Source: Acanthosepion lycidas (taxonomy: Eukaryota > Mollusca > Cephalopoda > Sepiida > Sepiidae). Taken from it: a DNA stretch of 64,000 bases. The first letter of the stretch is position 1; every line of letters starts with the position of its first letter. A program made the translations under genes and the position numbers. Under the pieces are notes generated by a model. The model was not told the origin of the DNA and searched no databases. It was given only the letters and a program-made list of their open reading frames with translations. Below, piece by piece: positions 1-12,836 of the stretch. Location: assembly GCA_963932145.1 (NCBI GenBank), contig OZ010600.1:45717307-45781306 (forward strand), given 5' to 3'.

Positions 1-1123
1 TGTAAGACATCATAGAACCGTATTATGAATTTAGGTTATCGTCGTATAACAAACTTCTATTTCGAAATAGTTACAACATATTACACTGCATTTAAACACG
101 TGGTTCTGTTGACAACATTTCTTTCTCTCACGTGGTCATGTACAACATCATAGAACTGCATTATGAATTTAGGTTATCGTCGTATAACAAACTTCTATTT
201 CGAACTAGTTACAACATATTACACTGCATTTAAACAAGTGGTTCTGTTGACAACATTTCTTTCTCTCACGTGGTCATGTAAGACATCATAGAACCGCATT
301 ATGAATTTATGTTATCGTCGTATAACAAACTTCTATTTCGAACTAGTTACAATATATTACACTGCATTTAAACACGTGGTTCTGTTGACAACATTTCTTT
401 CTCTCATGTGGTCATGTACGACATCATAGAACCGCATTATGAATTTAGGTTATCGTCGTATAACAAACTTCTATTTCGAACTAGTTACAACATATTATAC
501 TGCATTTAAACACGTGGTTCTGTTGACATTTCTTTCTCTCACATGGTCATGTAAGACATCATAGAACCGTATTATGAATTTAGGTTATCGTCGTATAACA
601 AACTTCTATTTCGAAATAGTTACAACATATTACACTGCATTTAAACACGTGGTTCTGTTGACAACATTTCTTTCTCTCACGTGGTCATGTACAACATCAT
701 AGAACTGCATTATGAATTTAGGTTATCGTCGTATAACAAACTTCTATTTCGAACTAGTTACAACATATTACACTGCATTTAAACAAGTGGTTCTGTTGAC
801 AACATTTCTTTCTCTCACGTGGTCATGTAAGACATCATAGAACCGCATTATGAATTTATGTTATCGTCGTATAACAAACTTCTATTTCGAACTAGTTACA
901 ATATATTACACTGCATTTAAACACGTGGTTCTGTTGACAACATTTCTTTCTCTCATGTGGTCATGTACGACATCATAGAACCGCATTATGAATTTAGGTT
1001 ATCGTCGTATAACAAACTTCTATTTCGAACTAGTTACAACATATTACACTGCATTTAAACACGTGGTTCTGTTGACAACATTTCTTTCTCTCACGTGGTC
1101 ATGTAAGACATCATAGAACCGCA
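1..1123. repeat. Satellite higher-order repeat: tandem tetramer (549 bp) copied twice
   Basis: The stretch starting at 1 (TGTAAGACATCATAG) recurs almost unchanged at 550. Unit-specific variants, such as GAAATAGTT in the first unit and AAACAAGTGG in the second, return in the same order. The repeat unit is therefore four monomers, 549 bp when one monomer carries the 3-bp deletion. Confidence 0.85.
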
Positions 1124-1125
1124 TT

Positions 1126-2640
1126 ATGATTTTAGGTTATCGTCGTATAACAAACTTCTATTTCGAACTAGTTACAACATATTACACTCCATTTAAACAC
1201 GTGGTTCTGTTGACAACATTTCTTTCTCTCACGTGGTCATGTACGACATCATTGAACCGCATTATGAATTTAGATTATCGTCGTACAACAAACTTCTATT
1301 TCGAACTAGTTACAACATATTACATTGCATTTAAAGACGTGGTGCTGTTGACAACATTTCTTTCTCTCACGTGGTCATGTACGACATCATAGAACCGCAT
1401 TATGAATTTATGTTATCGTCGTATAACAAACTTCTATTTCGAACTAGTTACAACATATTACACTGCATTTAAACACGTGGTTCTGTTGACAACATTTCTT
1501 TCTCTCACGTGGTCATGTACGACATCATTAAACCGCATTATGAATTTAGGTTATCGTCGTACAACAAACTTCTATTTCGAACTAGTTACAACATATTACA
1601 TTGCATTTAAAGACGTGGTGCTGTTGACAACATTTCTTTCTCTCACGTGGTCATGTACGACATCATAGAACCGCATTATGAATTTAGGTTATCGTCTTAT
1701 AACAAACTTCTATTTCGAACTAGTTACAACATATTACACTGCATTTAAACACGTGGTTCTATTGACAACATTTCTTTCTCTCACGTGGTCATGTACGACA
1801 TCATAGAACCGCATTATGAATTTAGGTTATCGTCGTATAACAAACTTCTATTTCGAACTAGTTACAACATATTACATTGCATTTAAAGACGTGGTGCTGT
1901 TGACAACATTTCTTTCTCTCACGTGGTCATGTACGACATCATAGAACCGCATTATGAATTTAGGTTATCGTCGTATAACAAACTTCTATTTCGAACTAGT
2001 TACAACATATTACACTGCATTTAAACACGTGGTTCTGTTGACAACATTTCTTTCTCTCACGTGGTCATGTACGACATCATAGAACCGCATTATGAATTTA
2101 GGTTATCGTCGTATAACAAACTTCTATTTCGAACTAGTCACAACATATTACATTGCATTTAAAGACGTGGTGCTGTTGACAACATTTCTTTCTCTCACGT
2201 GGTCATGTACGACATCATTGAACCGCATTATGAATTTAGGTTATCGTCGTATAACAAACTTCTATTTCGAACTAGTTACAACATATTACATTGCATTTAA
2301 AGACGTGGTGCTGTTGACAACATTTCTTTCTCTCACGTGGTCATGTACGACATCATAGAACCGCATTATAAATTTATGTTATCGCCGTATAACAAACTTC
2401 TATTTCGAACTAGTTACAACATATTACACTGCATTTAAACACGTGGTTCTGTTGACAACATTTCTTTCTCTCACGTGGTCATGTACGACATCATTGAACC
2501 GCATTATGAATTTAGGTTATCGTCGTACAACAAACTCCTATTTCGAACTAGTTACAACATATTACATTGCATTTAAAGACGTGGTGCTCTTGACAACATT
2601 TCTTTCTCTCACGTGGTCATGTACGACATCATAGAACCGC
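1126..2640. repeat. Satellite higher-order repeat: alternating A/B dimers (276 bp)
   Basis: Monomer type A (CACTGCATTTAAACACGTGG) tends to alternate with type B (CATTGCATTTAAAGACGTGG). Type B words occur near 1,324, 1,600, 1,876, 2,152, 2,290 and 2,568, so spacing is mostly 276 bp with one tandem BB pair. In type B the first E-box is changed from CACGTG to GACGTG. Confidence 0.75.
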
Positions 2641-2728
2641 ATTATGAATTTAGGTTATCGTCGTATAACAAACTTCTATTTCGAACTAGTTACAACATAT
2701 TACACTGCAGTTAAACACGTGGTTCTGT

Positions 2729-4376
2729 TGACATTTCTTTCTCTCACATGGTCATCTAAGACATCATAGAACCGTATTATGAATTTAGGTTATCGTCGTA
2801 TAACAAACTTCTATTTCGAAATATTTACAACATATTACACTGCATTTAAACACGTGGTTCTGTTGACAACATTTCTTTCTCTCACGTGGTCATGTAAGAC
2901 ATCATAGAACCGCATTATGAATTTATGTTATCGTCGTATAACAAACTTCTATTTCGAACTAGTTACAACATATTACACTGCATTTAAACACTTGGTTTTG
3001 TTGACAACATTTCTTTCTCTCACGTGGTCATGTACGACATCATTGAACCGCATTATGAATTTAGGTTATCGTCGTACAACAAACTTCTATTTCGAACTAG
3101 TTACAACATATTACATTGCATTTAAAGACGTGGTGCTGTTGACAACATTTCTTTCTCTCACGTGGTCATGTACGACATCATAGAACCGCATTATGAATTT
3201 AGGTTATCGTCGTATAACAAACTTCTATTTCGAACTAGTTACAACATATTACACTGCATTTAAACACGTGGTTCTGTTGACATTTCTTTCTCTCACGTGG
3301 TCATGAAAGACATCATAGAACCGTATTATGAATTTAGGTTGTCGTCCTATAACAAACTTCTATTTCGAACTAGTTACAACATATTACACTGCATTTAAAC
3401 ACGTGGTTCTGTTGACAACATTTCTTTCTCTCACGTGGTCATGTACGACATCATAGAACCGTATTATGAATTTAGGTTATCGTCGTATAACAAACTTCTA
3501 TTTCGAACTAGTTACAACATATTACACTGCATTTAAACACGTGGTTCTGTTGACAACATTTCTTTCACTCGCGTGGTCATGTACGACATCATTGAACCGC
3601 ATTATGAATTTAGGTTATCGTCGTACAACAAACTTCTATTTCGAACCAGTTACAACATATTACATTGCATTTAAAGACGTGGTGCTCTTGACAACATTTC
3701 TTTCTCTCACGTGGTCATGTACGACATCATAGAACCGCATTATGAATTTAGGTTATCGTCGTATAACAAACTTCTATTTCGAACTAGTTACAACATATTA
3801 CACTGCATTTAAACACGTGGTTCTGTTGACATTTCTTTCTCTCACGTGGTCATGTAAGACATCATAGAACCGTATTATGAATTTAGGGTATCGTCGTATA
3901 ACAAACTTCTATTTCGAACTAGTTACAACATATTACACTGCATTTAAACACGTGGTTCTGTTGACAACATTTCTTTCTCTCACGTGGTCATGTACGACAT
4001 CATAGAACCGCATTATGAATTTAGGTTATCGTCGTATAACAAACTTCTATTTCGAACTAGTTACAACATATTACACTGCATTTAAACACGTGGTTCTGTT
4101 GACAACATTTCTTTCTCTCACGTGGTCATGTACGACATCATTGAACCGCATTATGAATTTAGGTTATCGTCGTACAACAAACTTCTATTTCGAACTAGTT
4201 ACAGCATATTACATAGCATTTAAACACGTGGTTCTGTTGACAACATTTCTTTCTCTCAAGTTGTCATGTACGACATCATAGAACCGCATTATGAATTTAG
4301 GTTATCGTCTTATAACAAACTTCTATTTCGAACTAGTTACAACATATTACACTGCATTTAAACACGTGGTTCTGTT
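2729..4376. repeat. Satellite higher-order repeat: three tetramers of 549 bp
   Basis: The 3-bp-deleted monomer (GTTGACATTTC) recurs near 2,729, 3,278, 3,827 and 4,376, which is 549 bp each time. The read-through frames starting at 2,917, 3,466 and 4,015 have the same 549-bp spacing. Confidence 0.85.
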
Positions 4377-5209
4377 GACATTTCTTTCTCTCACGTGGTC
4401 ATGAAAGACATCATAGAACCGTATTATGAATTTAGGTTATCGTCGTATAAAAAACTTCTATTTCGAACTAGTTACAACATATTACACTGCATTTAAACAC
4501 GTGGTTCTGTTGACAACATTTCTTTCTCTCACGTGGTCATGTACGACATCATAGAAACGCATTATGAATTTAGGTTATCGTCGTATAACAAACTACTATT
4601 TCGAACTAGTTACAACATATTACACTGCATTTAAACACGTGGTTCTGTTGACAACATTTCTTTCTCTCACGTGGTCATGTACAACATCATAGAACCGCAT
4701 TATTTATTTAGGTTATCGTCGTATAAAAAACTTCTATTTCGAACTAGTTACGAACATATTACACTGCATTTAAACACGTGGTTCTGTTGACAACATTTCT
4801 TTCTCTCACGTGGTCATGTACGACAGCATAGAAACGCATTATGAATTTAGGTTATCGTCGTATAACAAACTACTATTTCGAACTAGTTACAACATATTAC
4901 ACTGCATTTAAACACGTGGTTCTGTTGACAACATTCCTTTCTCTCACGTGGTCATCTACGACATCATAGAATCGTATTATGAATTTAGGTTATCGTCGTA
5001 TAACAAACTTCTATTTCGAACTAGTTGCAACATATTACACTGCATTTAAACACGTGGTTCTGTTGACAACATTTCTTTCTCTCACGTGGTCATGTAAGAC
5101 AGCATAGAACCACATTATTAATTTAGGTTATCGTCGTATAACAAACTTCTATTTCGAACTAGTTACAACATATTACACTGCATTTAAACACGTGGTTCTG
5201 TTGACATTT

Positions 5210-8200
5210 CTTTCTCTCACGTGGTCATGTAAGACATCATAGAACCGTATTATGAATTTAGGTTATCGTCGTATAACAAACTTCTATTTCGAACTAGTTA
5301 CAACATATTACACTGCATTTAAACACGTGGTTCTGTTGACAACATTTCTTTCTCTCACGTGGTCATGTACAACATCATAGAACCGCATTATTTATTTAGG
5401 TTATCGTCGTACAACAAACTTCTATTTCGAACTAGTTACAACATATTACATAGCATTTAAACACGTGGTTCTGTTGACAACATTTCTTTCTCTCACGTGG
5501 TCATGTACGACATCATAGAAACGCATTATGAATTTAGGTTATCGTCGTATAACAAACTTCTATTTCGAACTAGTTACAACATATTACACTGCATTTAAAC
5601 ACGTGGTTCTGTTGACAACATTTCTTTCTCTCACGTGGTCATGTACGACATCATAGAACCACATTATTAATTTAGGTTATCGTCGTATAACAAACTTCTA
5701 TTTCGAACTAGTTACAACATATTACACTGCATTTAAACACGTGGTTCTGTTGACAACATTTCTTTCTCTCACGTGGTCATGTACGACATCATAGAACCGC
5801 ATTATGAATTTAGGTTATCGTCGTATAACAAACTTCTATTTCGAACTAGTTACAACATATTACACTGCATTTAAACACGTGGTTCTGTTGACAACATTTC
5901 TTTCTCTCACGTGGTCATGTACGACATCATTGAACCGCATTATGAATTTAGGTTATCGTCGTACAACAAACTTCTATTTCGAACTAGTTACAACATATTA
6001 CATAGCATTTAAACACGTGGTTCTGTTGACAACATTTCTTTCTCTCAAGTTGTCATGTACGACATCATAGAACCGCATTATGAATTTAGGTTATCGTCGT
6101 ATAACAAACTTCTATTTCGAACTAGTTACAACATATTACACTGTATTTAAACACGTGGTTCTGTTGACATTTCTTTCTCTCACGTGGTCATGTAAGACAT
6201 CATAGAACCGTATTATGAATTTAGGTTATCGTCGTATAAAAAACTTCTATTTCGAACTAGTTACAACATATTACACTCCATTTAAACACGTGGTTCTGTT
6301 GACAACATTTCTTTCTCTCACGTGGTCATGTACAACAGCATAGAACCGCATTATTTATTTAGGTTATCGTCGTATAAAAAACTTCTATTTCGAACTAGTT
6401 AGCACATATTACACTGCATTTAAACACGTGGTTCTGTTGACAACATTTCTTTCTCTCACGTGGTCATGTACGACATCATAGAAACGCATTATGAATTTAG
6501 GTTATCGTCGTATAACAAACTACTATTTCGAACTAGTTACAACATATTACACTGCATTTAAACACGTGGTTCTGTTGACAACATTTCTTTCTCTCACGTG
6601 GTCATGTACGACATCATAGAATCGTATTATGAATTTAGGTTATCGTCGTATAACAAACTTCTATTTCGAACTAGTTACAACATATTACACTGCATTTAAA
6701 CACGTGGTTCTGTTGACAACATTTCTTTCTCTCACGTGGTCATGTACGACATCATAGAACCACATTATTAATTTAGGTTATCGTCGTATAACAAACTTCT
6801 ATTTCGAACTAGTTACAACATATTACACTGCATTTAAACACGTGGTTCTGTTGACACCATTTCTTTCTCTCACGTGGTCATGTACGACATCATAGAACCG
6901 CATTATGAATTTAGGTTATCATCGTATAACAAACTTCTATTTCGAACTAGTTACAACATATTACACTGCATTTAAACACGTGGTTCTGTTGACAACATTT
7001 CTTTCTCTCACGTGGTCATGTACGACATCATTGAACCGCATTATGAATTTAGGTTATCGTCGTATAACAAACTTCTATTTCGAACTAGTTACAACATATT
7101 ACATAGCATTTAAACACGTGGTTCTGTTGACAACATTTCTTTCTCTCAAGTGGTCATGTACGACATCATAAAACCGCATTATGAATTTAGGTTATCGTCG
7201 TATAACAAACTTCTATTTCGAACTAGTTACAACATATTACACTGTATTTAAACACGTGGTTCTGTTGACATTTCTTCTGTCACGTGGTCATGTAAGACAT
7301 CATAGAACCGTATTATGAATTTAGGTTATCGTCGTATAAAAAACTTCTATTTCGAACTAGTTACAACATATTACACTCCATTTAAACACGTGGTTCTGTT
7401 GACAACATTTCTTTCTCTCACGTGGTCATGTACAACAGCATAGAACCGCATTATTTATTTAGGTTATCGTCGTATAAAAACTTCTATTTCGAACTAGTTA
7501 CAACATATTACACTGCATTTAAACACGTGGTTCTGTTGACAACATTTCTTTCTCTCACGTGGTCATGTACGACATCATAGAAACGCATTATGAATTTAGG
7601 TTATCGTCGTATAACAAACTACTATTTGGAACTAGTTACAACATATTACACTGCATTTAAACACGTGGTTCTGTTGACAACATTTCTTTCTCTCACGTGG
7701 TCATGTACGACATCATAGAATCGTATTATGAATTTAGCTTATCGTCGTATAACAAACTTCTATTTCGAACTAGTTACAACATATTACACTGCATTTAAAC
7801 ACGTGGTTCTGTTGACAACATTTCTTTCTCTCACGTGGTCATGTACGACATCATAGAACCACATTATTAATTTAGGTTATCGTCGTATAACAAACTTCTA
7901 TTTCGAACTAGTTACAACATATTACACTGCATTTAAACACGTGGTTCTGTTGACAACATTTCTTTCTCTCACGTGGTCATGTACGACATCATAGAACCGC
8001 ATTATGAATTTAGGTTATCATCGTATAACAAACTTCTATTTCGAACTAGTTACAACATATTACACTGCATTTAAACACGTGGTTCTGTTGACAACATTTC
8101 TTTCTCTCACGTGGTCATGTACGACATCATTGAACCGCATTATGAATTTAGGTTATCGTCGTACAACAAACTTCTATTTCGAACTAGTTACAACATATTA

Positions 8201-8366
8201 CATAGCATTTAAACACGTGGTACTGTTGACAACATTTCTTTCTCTCAAGTGGTCATGTACGACATCATAGAACCGCATTATGAATTTAGGTTATCGTCGT
8301 ATAACAAACTTCTATTTCGAACTAGTTACAACATATTACACTGTATTTAAACACGTGGTTCTTTTG
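5210..8366. repeat. Satellite higher-order repeat: octamers of ~1,100 bp
   Basis: The 3-bp-deleted monomer recurs near 5,210, 6,168, 7,268 and 8,366. The last two intervals are about 1,100 bp, which is eight monomers. Read-through frames at 5,804, 6,905 and 8,004 have matching spacing (1,101 and 1,099 bp). Diagnostic variants such as ATTATTTATTTAGG and AACTACTATTTCG repeat in order. The period is thus double that of the preceding segment. Confidence 0.8.
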
Positions 8367-9532
8367 ACATTTCTTTCTCTCACGTGGTCATGTAAGACAT
8401 CATAGTACCGTATTATGAATTTAGGTTATAGTCGTATAACAAACTTCTATTTCGAACTAGTTACAACATATTACACTGCATTTAAACACGTGGTTCTGTT
8501 GACAACATTTCTTTCTCTCACGTGGTCATGTACGACATCATATAACCGCATTATTAATTTAGGTTATCGTCGTATAACAAACTTCTATTTCGAACTAGTT
8601 ACAACATATTACACTGCATTTAAACACGTGGTTCTGTTGACAACATTTCTTTCTCTCACGTGGTCATGTACGACATCATAGAACCGCATTATGAATTTAG
8701 GTTATCGTCGTATAACAAATTTCTATTTCGAACTAGTTACAACATATTACACTGCATTTAAACACGTGTTTCTGTTGACAACATTTCTTTCTCTCACGTG
8801 GTCATGTACGACATCATAGAACCGCATTATGAATTTAGGTTATCGTCGTATAACAAACTTCTATTTCGAACTAGTTACAACATATTACACTGCATTTAAA
8901 CACGTTGACAACATTTCTTTCTCTCACTTGGTCATGTATGACATCATAGAACTTCATTATGAATTTAGGTTATTGTCGTATAACAAACTTCTATTTCGAA
9001 CTATTTACAACATATTACACTGCATTTCAACACGTGTTTCTGTTGACAACATTTCTTTCTCTCACGTGGTCATGTACGACATCATAGAACCGCATTATGA
9101 ATTTAGGTTATCGTCGTATAACAAACTTCTATTTCGAACTAGTTACAACATATTACACTGCATTTAAACACGTGTTTCTGTTGACAACATTTCTTTCTCT
9201 CACGTGGTCATGTACGACATCATAGAACCGCATTATGAATTTAGGTTATCGTCGTATAACAAACTTCTATTTCGAACTAGTTACAACATATTACACTGCA
9301 TTTAAACACGTGGTTCTGTTGACAACATTTCTTTCTCTCACGTGGTCATGTACAACATCAGCGAACCGCATAATTAATTTAGGTTATCGTCGTATAACAA
9401 ACTTCTATTTCGAACTAGTTACAACATATTACACTGCATTTAAACCCGTGGTTCTGTTCATAACATTTCATTCTCTCACGTGGTCATGTACGACATCACA
9501 GAATCGCATTAAGTATTTACGACCTGAGTTTG

Positions 9533-10310
9533 CTATTCCGTGACCGTTATCTTTGATAGATTTTGACCAAGCCATCGTGGCGAACATGTTTTCAAGAAAC
9601 ATTTTGGTAGTCTTGCAGCGAGAGCAGGGACATTGTCTTTCTGAAAAATAACATCCGATCCTGTCTCGTAAGAAAACAATTTGTCATTTAAGAGAAAGGA
9701 TATTTTCTGTAATATTCTACTGTACACATTTAATGCGGATCACCAATCCGAGCCTACAGAAATGCTTCTTTAATTATTCTCCACGTTTAACTATGATAGA
9801 GATGCTTTCATTCTTGTAAGACAACTCTCCAGACCATCAACACATAACTGCGATATTGATTTATCCGCCCATCTTCTGAATCATCAAAATTTCCATATTC
9901 TTCCAAGAACTTCATTCTGCCTTTGACGTTTGTCTGAGAGAGCAGCGACTTTTTATTTTTACAAATCTTCGAAACTCAACATCTGCTTTGTATGACCTTC
10001 TGATGACTGTGTTCTGGGCTCCTGAATTCTGAAAGTTTAGGAGGAATTTCTCCTGTCTTTGAGAAATATCGCATTTCGACAGGTTGTCATCGTTACATGT
10101 TGAGGCTTTAGGCTTTACAGTGCCTTTCTTTTGGCCAATATTACCTGTTGTTTCAAATTCTTCAGGATTGTGCAAATTTTAGAATAACTACTGTTTGCTT
10201 GACACGGTTTCTTGATACGGTTTCCGACATGATATTTTCCTTTTCTGTGGAACCCCACAACGACGCACAGACAGCAGATCTCTCCCGGCTCTATTAAACC
10301 TGGATCCATT
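9533..10310 (-). pseudogene. Tc1-like transposase relic
   Basis: Read on the minus strand through several frameshifts, the order of motifs matches Tc1-type transposases. A degraded helix-turn-helix N-terminus (ERGEIC-like, then KGTVKPK) lies at 10,310-10,120. A stretch resembling the second DNA-binding and linker region (VIRRSYKADVEFRRF, SKAEMKFLEEYGNF) lies at 10,060-9,880. Near 9,640-9,600 is FQKDNVPALAARL, corresponding to the FQQDNAPxHxA box around the second catalytic Asp. Stops and frameshifts interrupt it, so it is inactive. It begins within about 20 bp of the end of the satellite array. No terminal inverted repeats were identified. Confidence 0.6.
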
Positions 10311-10655
10311 CATGAATTTTAAAGGTTTTTATATATTTTCATTTTTTTTTTTTTTGTTCATATTTTTGCTTCGTCCAGGAATAAATATTTCTTTTCACAT
10401 ATATACAGTAGCGTCCTAAATAAGAAAACAAGTTTTTTAAAAAATAAACTCTACAGATTCAATTGTGATAAAAAATGTTAGTAAATATTCTTAACTGATA
10501 ATTTTACACGATGGTAAATTTGCATTAAAATGGCCGAGGATAAAGAAAACTATAGAACAGAACTGTTTATGACAAATGTTGCGAGCCAAATCAAAGAACA
10601 AACAACATCAATTTTTGTCGGAATTTTTGAGATAATGATGCATTTTCAGAAAACC
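10311..10655. other. AT-rich stretch, nothing recognised
   Basis: Poly-T and A-rich words only; no coding or repeat signal that I could identify. Confidence 0.5.
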
Positions 10656-10659
10656 TGAT

Positions 10660-10745
10660 ATGTTTTAACCAACGCTCTCAAGAGAGAATTGGTTAAAACA
10701 TCTGGTTCACTGACAGTTGTGAGTTCGATCCCGAGGTCTGGTAGT
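10660..10745 (+). mobile_element. tRNA-like SINE fragment with long perfect hairpin
   Basis: A 13-bp perfect inverted repeat (ATGTTTTAACCAA at 10,660-10,672 and its complement at 10,689-10,701) encloses a second small palindrome (CTCTCAAGAGAG). Twenty-two bases downstream is GTTCGATCC (10,723-10,731), a pol III B-box. The hairpin sits where a tRNA anticodon arm would be. I read it as the 3' part of a tRNA-derived SINE; no body or tail could be delimited. Confidence 0.45.
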
Positions 10746-11039
10746 GCTGAAATACTAACTTATAGGAAATATCAATTTAGCATGGAAAGTGGAATCGGAA
10801 TACTCCATCATGTGGATTGAATAAAAAGTTCCATTTGGAATTTCAAGTTTATCAAGTACAAAGACAAATAACTGAAAAAGACGAGAAAATAAAACAGGCA
10901 ACATTTGCTGAATATAAGAATCAAGATGAACATATGCTGATCCAAATAGCAAAGAACATAATAACAAACAGCTTGATTTATATTGAGGGGCAATGAAAAA
11001 GAAATAAAGAAAGATGGCTACATTGCAATGTAAACAAAT

Positions 11040-11280
11040 CTTCTTTATTCGTCTGTAACATTGTTTTCAAAATTACAGCGATGGCAGGCCGTTGCCCAAC
11101 CCGTTGAATCACTTGGGCTCCGAGTGGTAACACTAAAAACTCAAGGAATGAAGATTTTCTGTTATTGCAAAGAAGTTAATAGCTCTAAGAGTGTAACTTC
11201 TAGAATATTAAAGCTTTATGGTAATATTAGTTCCTTCCAGTCACCAAAAACACCTGGGCGACCACACAAAATGAAATAAT
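11040..11280 (+). pseudogene. Possible Tc1-like DNA-binding domain relic
   Basis: A 72-codon frame (11,061-11,279) contains FSKLQRWQAVAQ, VTSRILKLY and a C-terminal KTPGRPHK. This is the usual order of a Tc1-type helix-turn-helix domain followed by the GRPR-like motif. No catalytic DDE part follows. It could also be chance similarity in a short frame. Confidence 0.35.
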
Positions 11281-11402
11281 AGGGCAATTGAAAAACTTTC
11301 CCTTTCCCTGCTGGACCGTTTTACACAGCAACGGTCATGTCCGTCAGGTAACCAAATAATTTGTCATTATTTATAGATATATATAATATTATATATTTTA
11401 TA

Positions 11403-11518
11403 GTTTTCTTCATTACAATGAAATTACTCTCAATTTTTGTTTAAAATATTTGACTGTAAATTCTACGTACGTTCTGTAATTATATATATATATTATTTTA
11501 ACAAATTTTCTTGCAGTT
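11403..11518. repeat. Direct repeat, copy 1 (partner at 12,641-12,761)
   Basis: About 90 bases starting GTTTTCTTCATTACAATGAA are essentially identical to the copy at 12,641. They continue through a short (TA)n into TTCTTGCAGTT with small differences. The copies are 1,238 bp apart. Confidence 0.85.
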
Positions 11519-11639
11519 ATTATATATGATAAATACGTAAATATGACAAGATAAAGAACACATAGGAGACGTTTGTCAATCTAACATATTTCACTTTTAT
11601 GAACGGTTCATCAGAGTATGAAACATTGGGGAAAAAGAA

Positions 11640-12284
11640 AGAAATTCTAGTATTTTTACTTTTTTGTTGTTTGATTTTCATTGGTCAATCATGTTTAAAC
11701 CAACGTTAGTATAATGTGTGGCGTTCTTAATTCAAGGTGAGACGACGCGTCCATCCAAAATGTCAAAAAGTTAACACATTCCAAGCCTACCTGAAAAACC
11801 GTAAATAGTGCTTGCTATATATATGTACGTTTATAAAAATTTTAGTTTGTCTATGTGGGAATCAGCTGATACTGTATATTTGTAAGTGTGTGTATGTCTA
11901 GTATGCATTATATTTATTGGTTTTTTGTATGTTGATTTGTGAACGTTTTTACGTACATATATTTTCTTTTAGATAAAAAATATGTCAGATTCTTTAAGAA
12001 TGGATTCTATAAAGGTTGGCTATGTAATATAATGTTTTTGACGTGTATTTATATTTGATAATATTGCTGTTAGCAAACTCTCAAAGTACTTTCTCTGTAA
12101 AGAATTATGTTCTTTTTTAATTAAGGTGGCATTAGTAAAATCAAAATTATCTCGAGCTTTGTTCCTGTGTATTACGAGAGATTTTGAATGGCTGACAAAA
12201 CATAAATCGCTTTTGTGTTCGCATTAAAGAAGAAATACGAAAAGAAAATAGATTCTTATCATTCTGTCGGATCCATATTTGATC

Positions 12285-12286
<2 letters not shown>
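11640..12286. other. AT-rich DNA, nothing recognised
   Basis: No open frame of note, and no tRNA-like or TIR structure that I could find. Confidence 0.5.
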
Positions 12287-12359
<73 letters not shown>

Positions 12360-12399
12360 ATATATATATATATAGATATATATATATATATATATATAT
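12287..12399. repeat. (TA)n microsatellite with GATA interruptions
   Basis: About 110 bp of TA dinucleotides interrupted by TAGATA words near 12,340-12,375. Confidence 0.95.
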
Positions 12400-12640
12400 T
12401 GTATCCAGAGTGGTGAACTTGTGACAAGTGAAAGAAGTAAGAGTGAAGTACTTAATTTTTTGTATAACGTTAAGATGGAGTCATCAAACTTGAAACACTG
12501 AGAGTGGTTAATAATTATTTTAATGGAAAGTCTTCAAAATTATTTTATAAAACACTGATAACTAGTGGAAGGAATTTAAGTAGACCAAACTTCGACCATT
12601 TCAGACCATGGTGCAGATATTTTACAGGCTGTCTTTATAG

Positions 12641-12761
12641 AGTTTTCTTCATTACAATGAAATTACTCTCAATTTTTGTTTAAAATATTTGACTGTAAAT
12701 TCTACGTACGTTCTGTAATTATATATATATATTTTATTTTAACATAAAGTTTCTTGCAGTT
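12641..12761. repeat. Direct repeat, copy 2 (partner at 11,403-11,518)
   Basis: Near-identical to copy 1. The intervening 1.2 kb shows no coding potential, so a small LTR-like or duplicated segment cannot be told apart from a simple duplication. Confidence 0.85.
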
Positions 12762-12836
12762 TCAGTTACCTGGTTATGAATATGAAATTTGAAAAATTAA
12801 ATAAAATTTCTAAAAACTATAGCCATATCCATGAGA

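Larger units (their letters stand above)
1..9519. repeat. ~138-bp tandem satellite array, about 69 units, open at left edge
   Basis: The anchor word ATGAAT recurs at 25, 163, 301, 439, 574, 712, 850 and onward, giving a 138-bp period with occasional 135-bp units that lack three bases (GTTGACATTTC instead of GTTGACAACATTTC). Most units differ by a few percent. Each unit typically carries two CACGTG palindromes 32 bp apart. Because 138 is divisible by 3, one frame stays open across units and ends at a TAG in the word CATCATAGAA; units with CATCATTGAA read through and give 88-residue frames. I see no gene in it. Units between 8.8 and 9.5 kb are more diverged, as expected at an array edge. A centromeric or heterochromatic role is possible but not shown. 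Confidence 0.97.

Noticed and set aside
1126-9543. Series of 88-residue plus-strand frames (MNLGYRR..., 1,126 to 8,681) and a 102-residue frame at the array edge
   Set aside because: They are translations of the satellite. The 138-bp period is a multiple of 3, so one frame stays open by arithmetic and ends at the same TAG. There is no promoter, codon signature or selection evidence.
10660-10745. Functional tRNA gene
   Set aside because: The B-box is good but there is no acceptor stem or A-box at the right place. The same holds for 25,415-25,500 and 58,705-58,771.
11569-11626. Minus-strand hammerhead candidate (CTGATGA ... GAAA with ATGTTT/AAACGT closing pairs)
   Set aside because: Stem II would have only two base pairs and stem III none that is convincing; probably a chance match or a very old relic.
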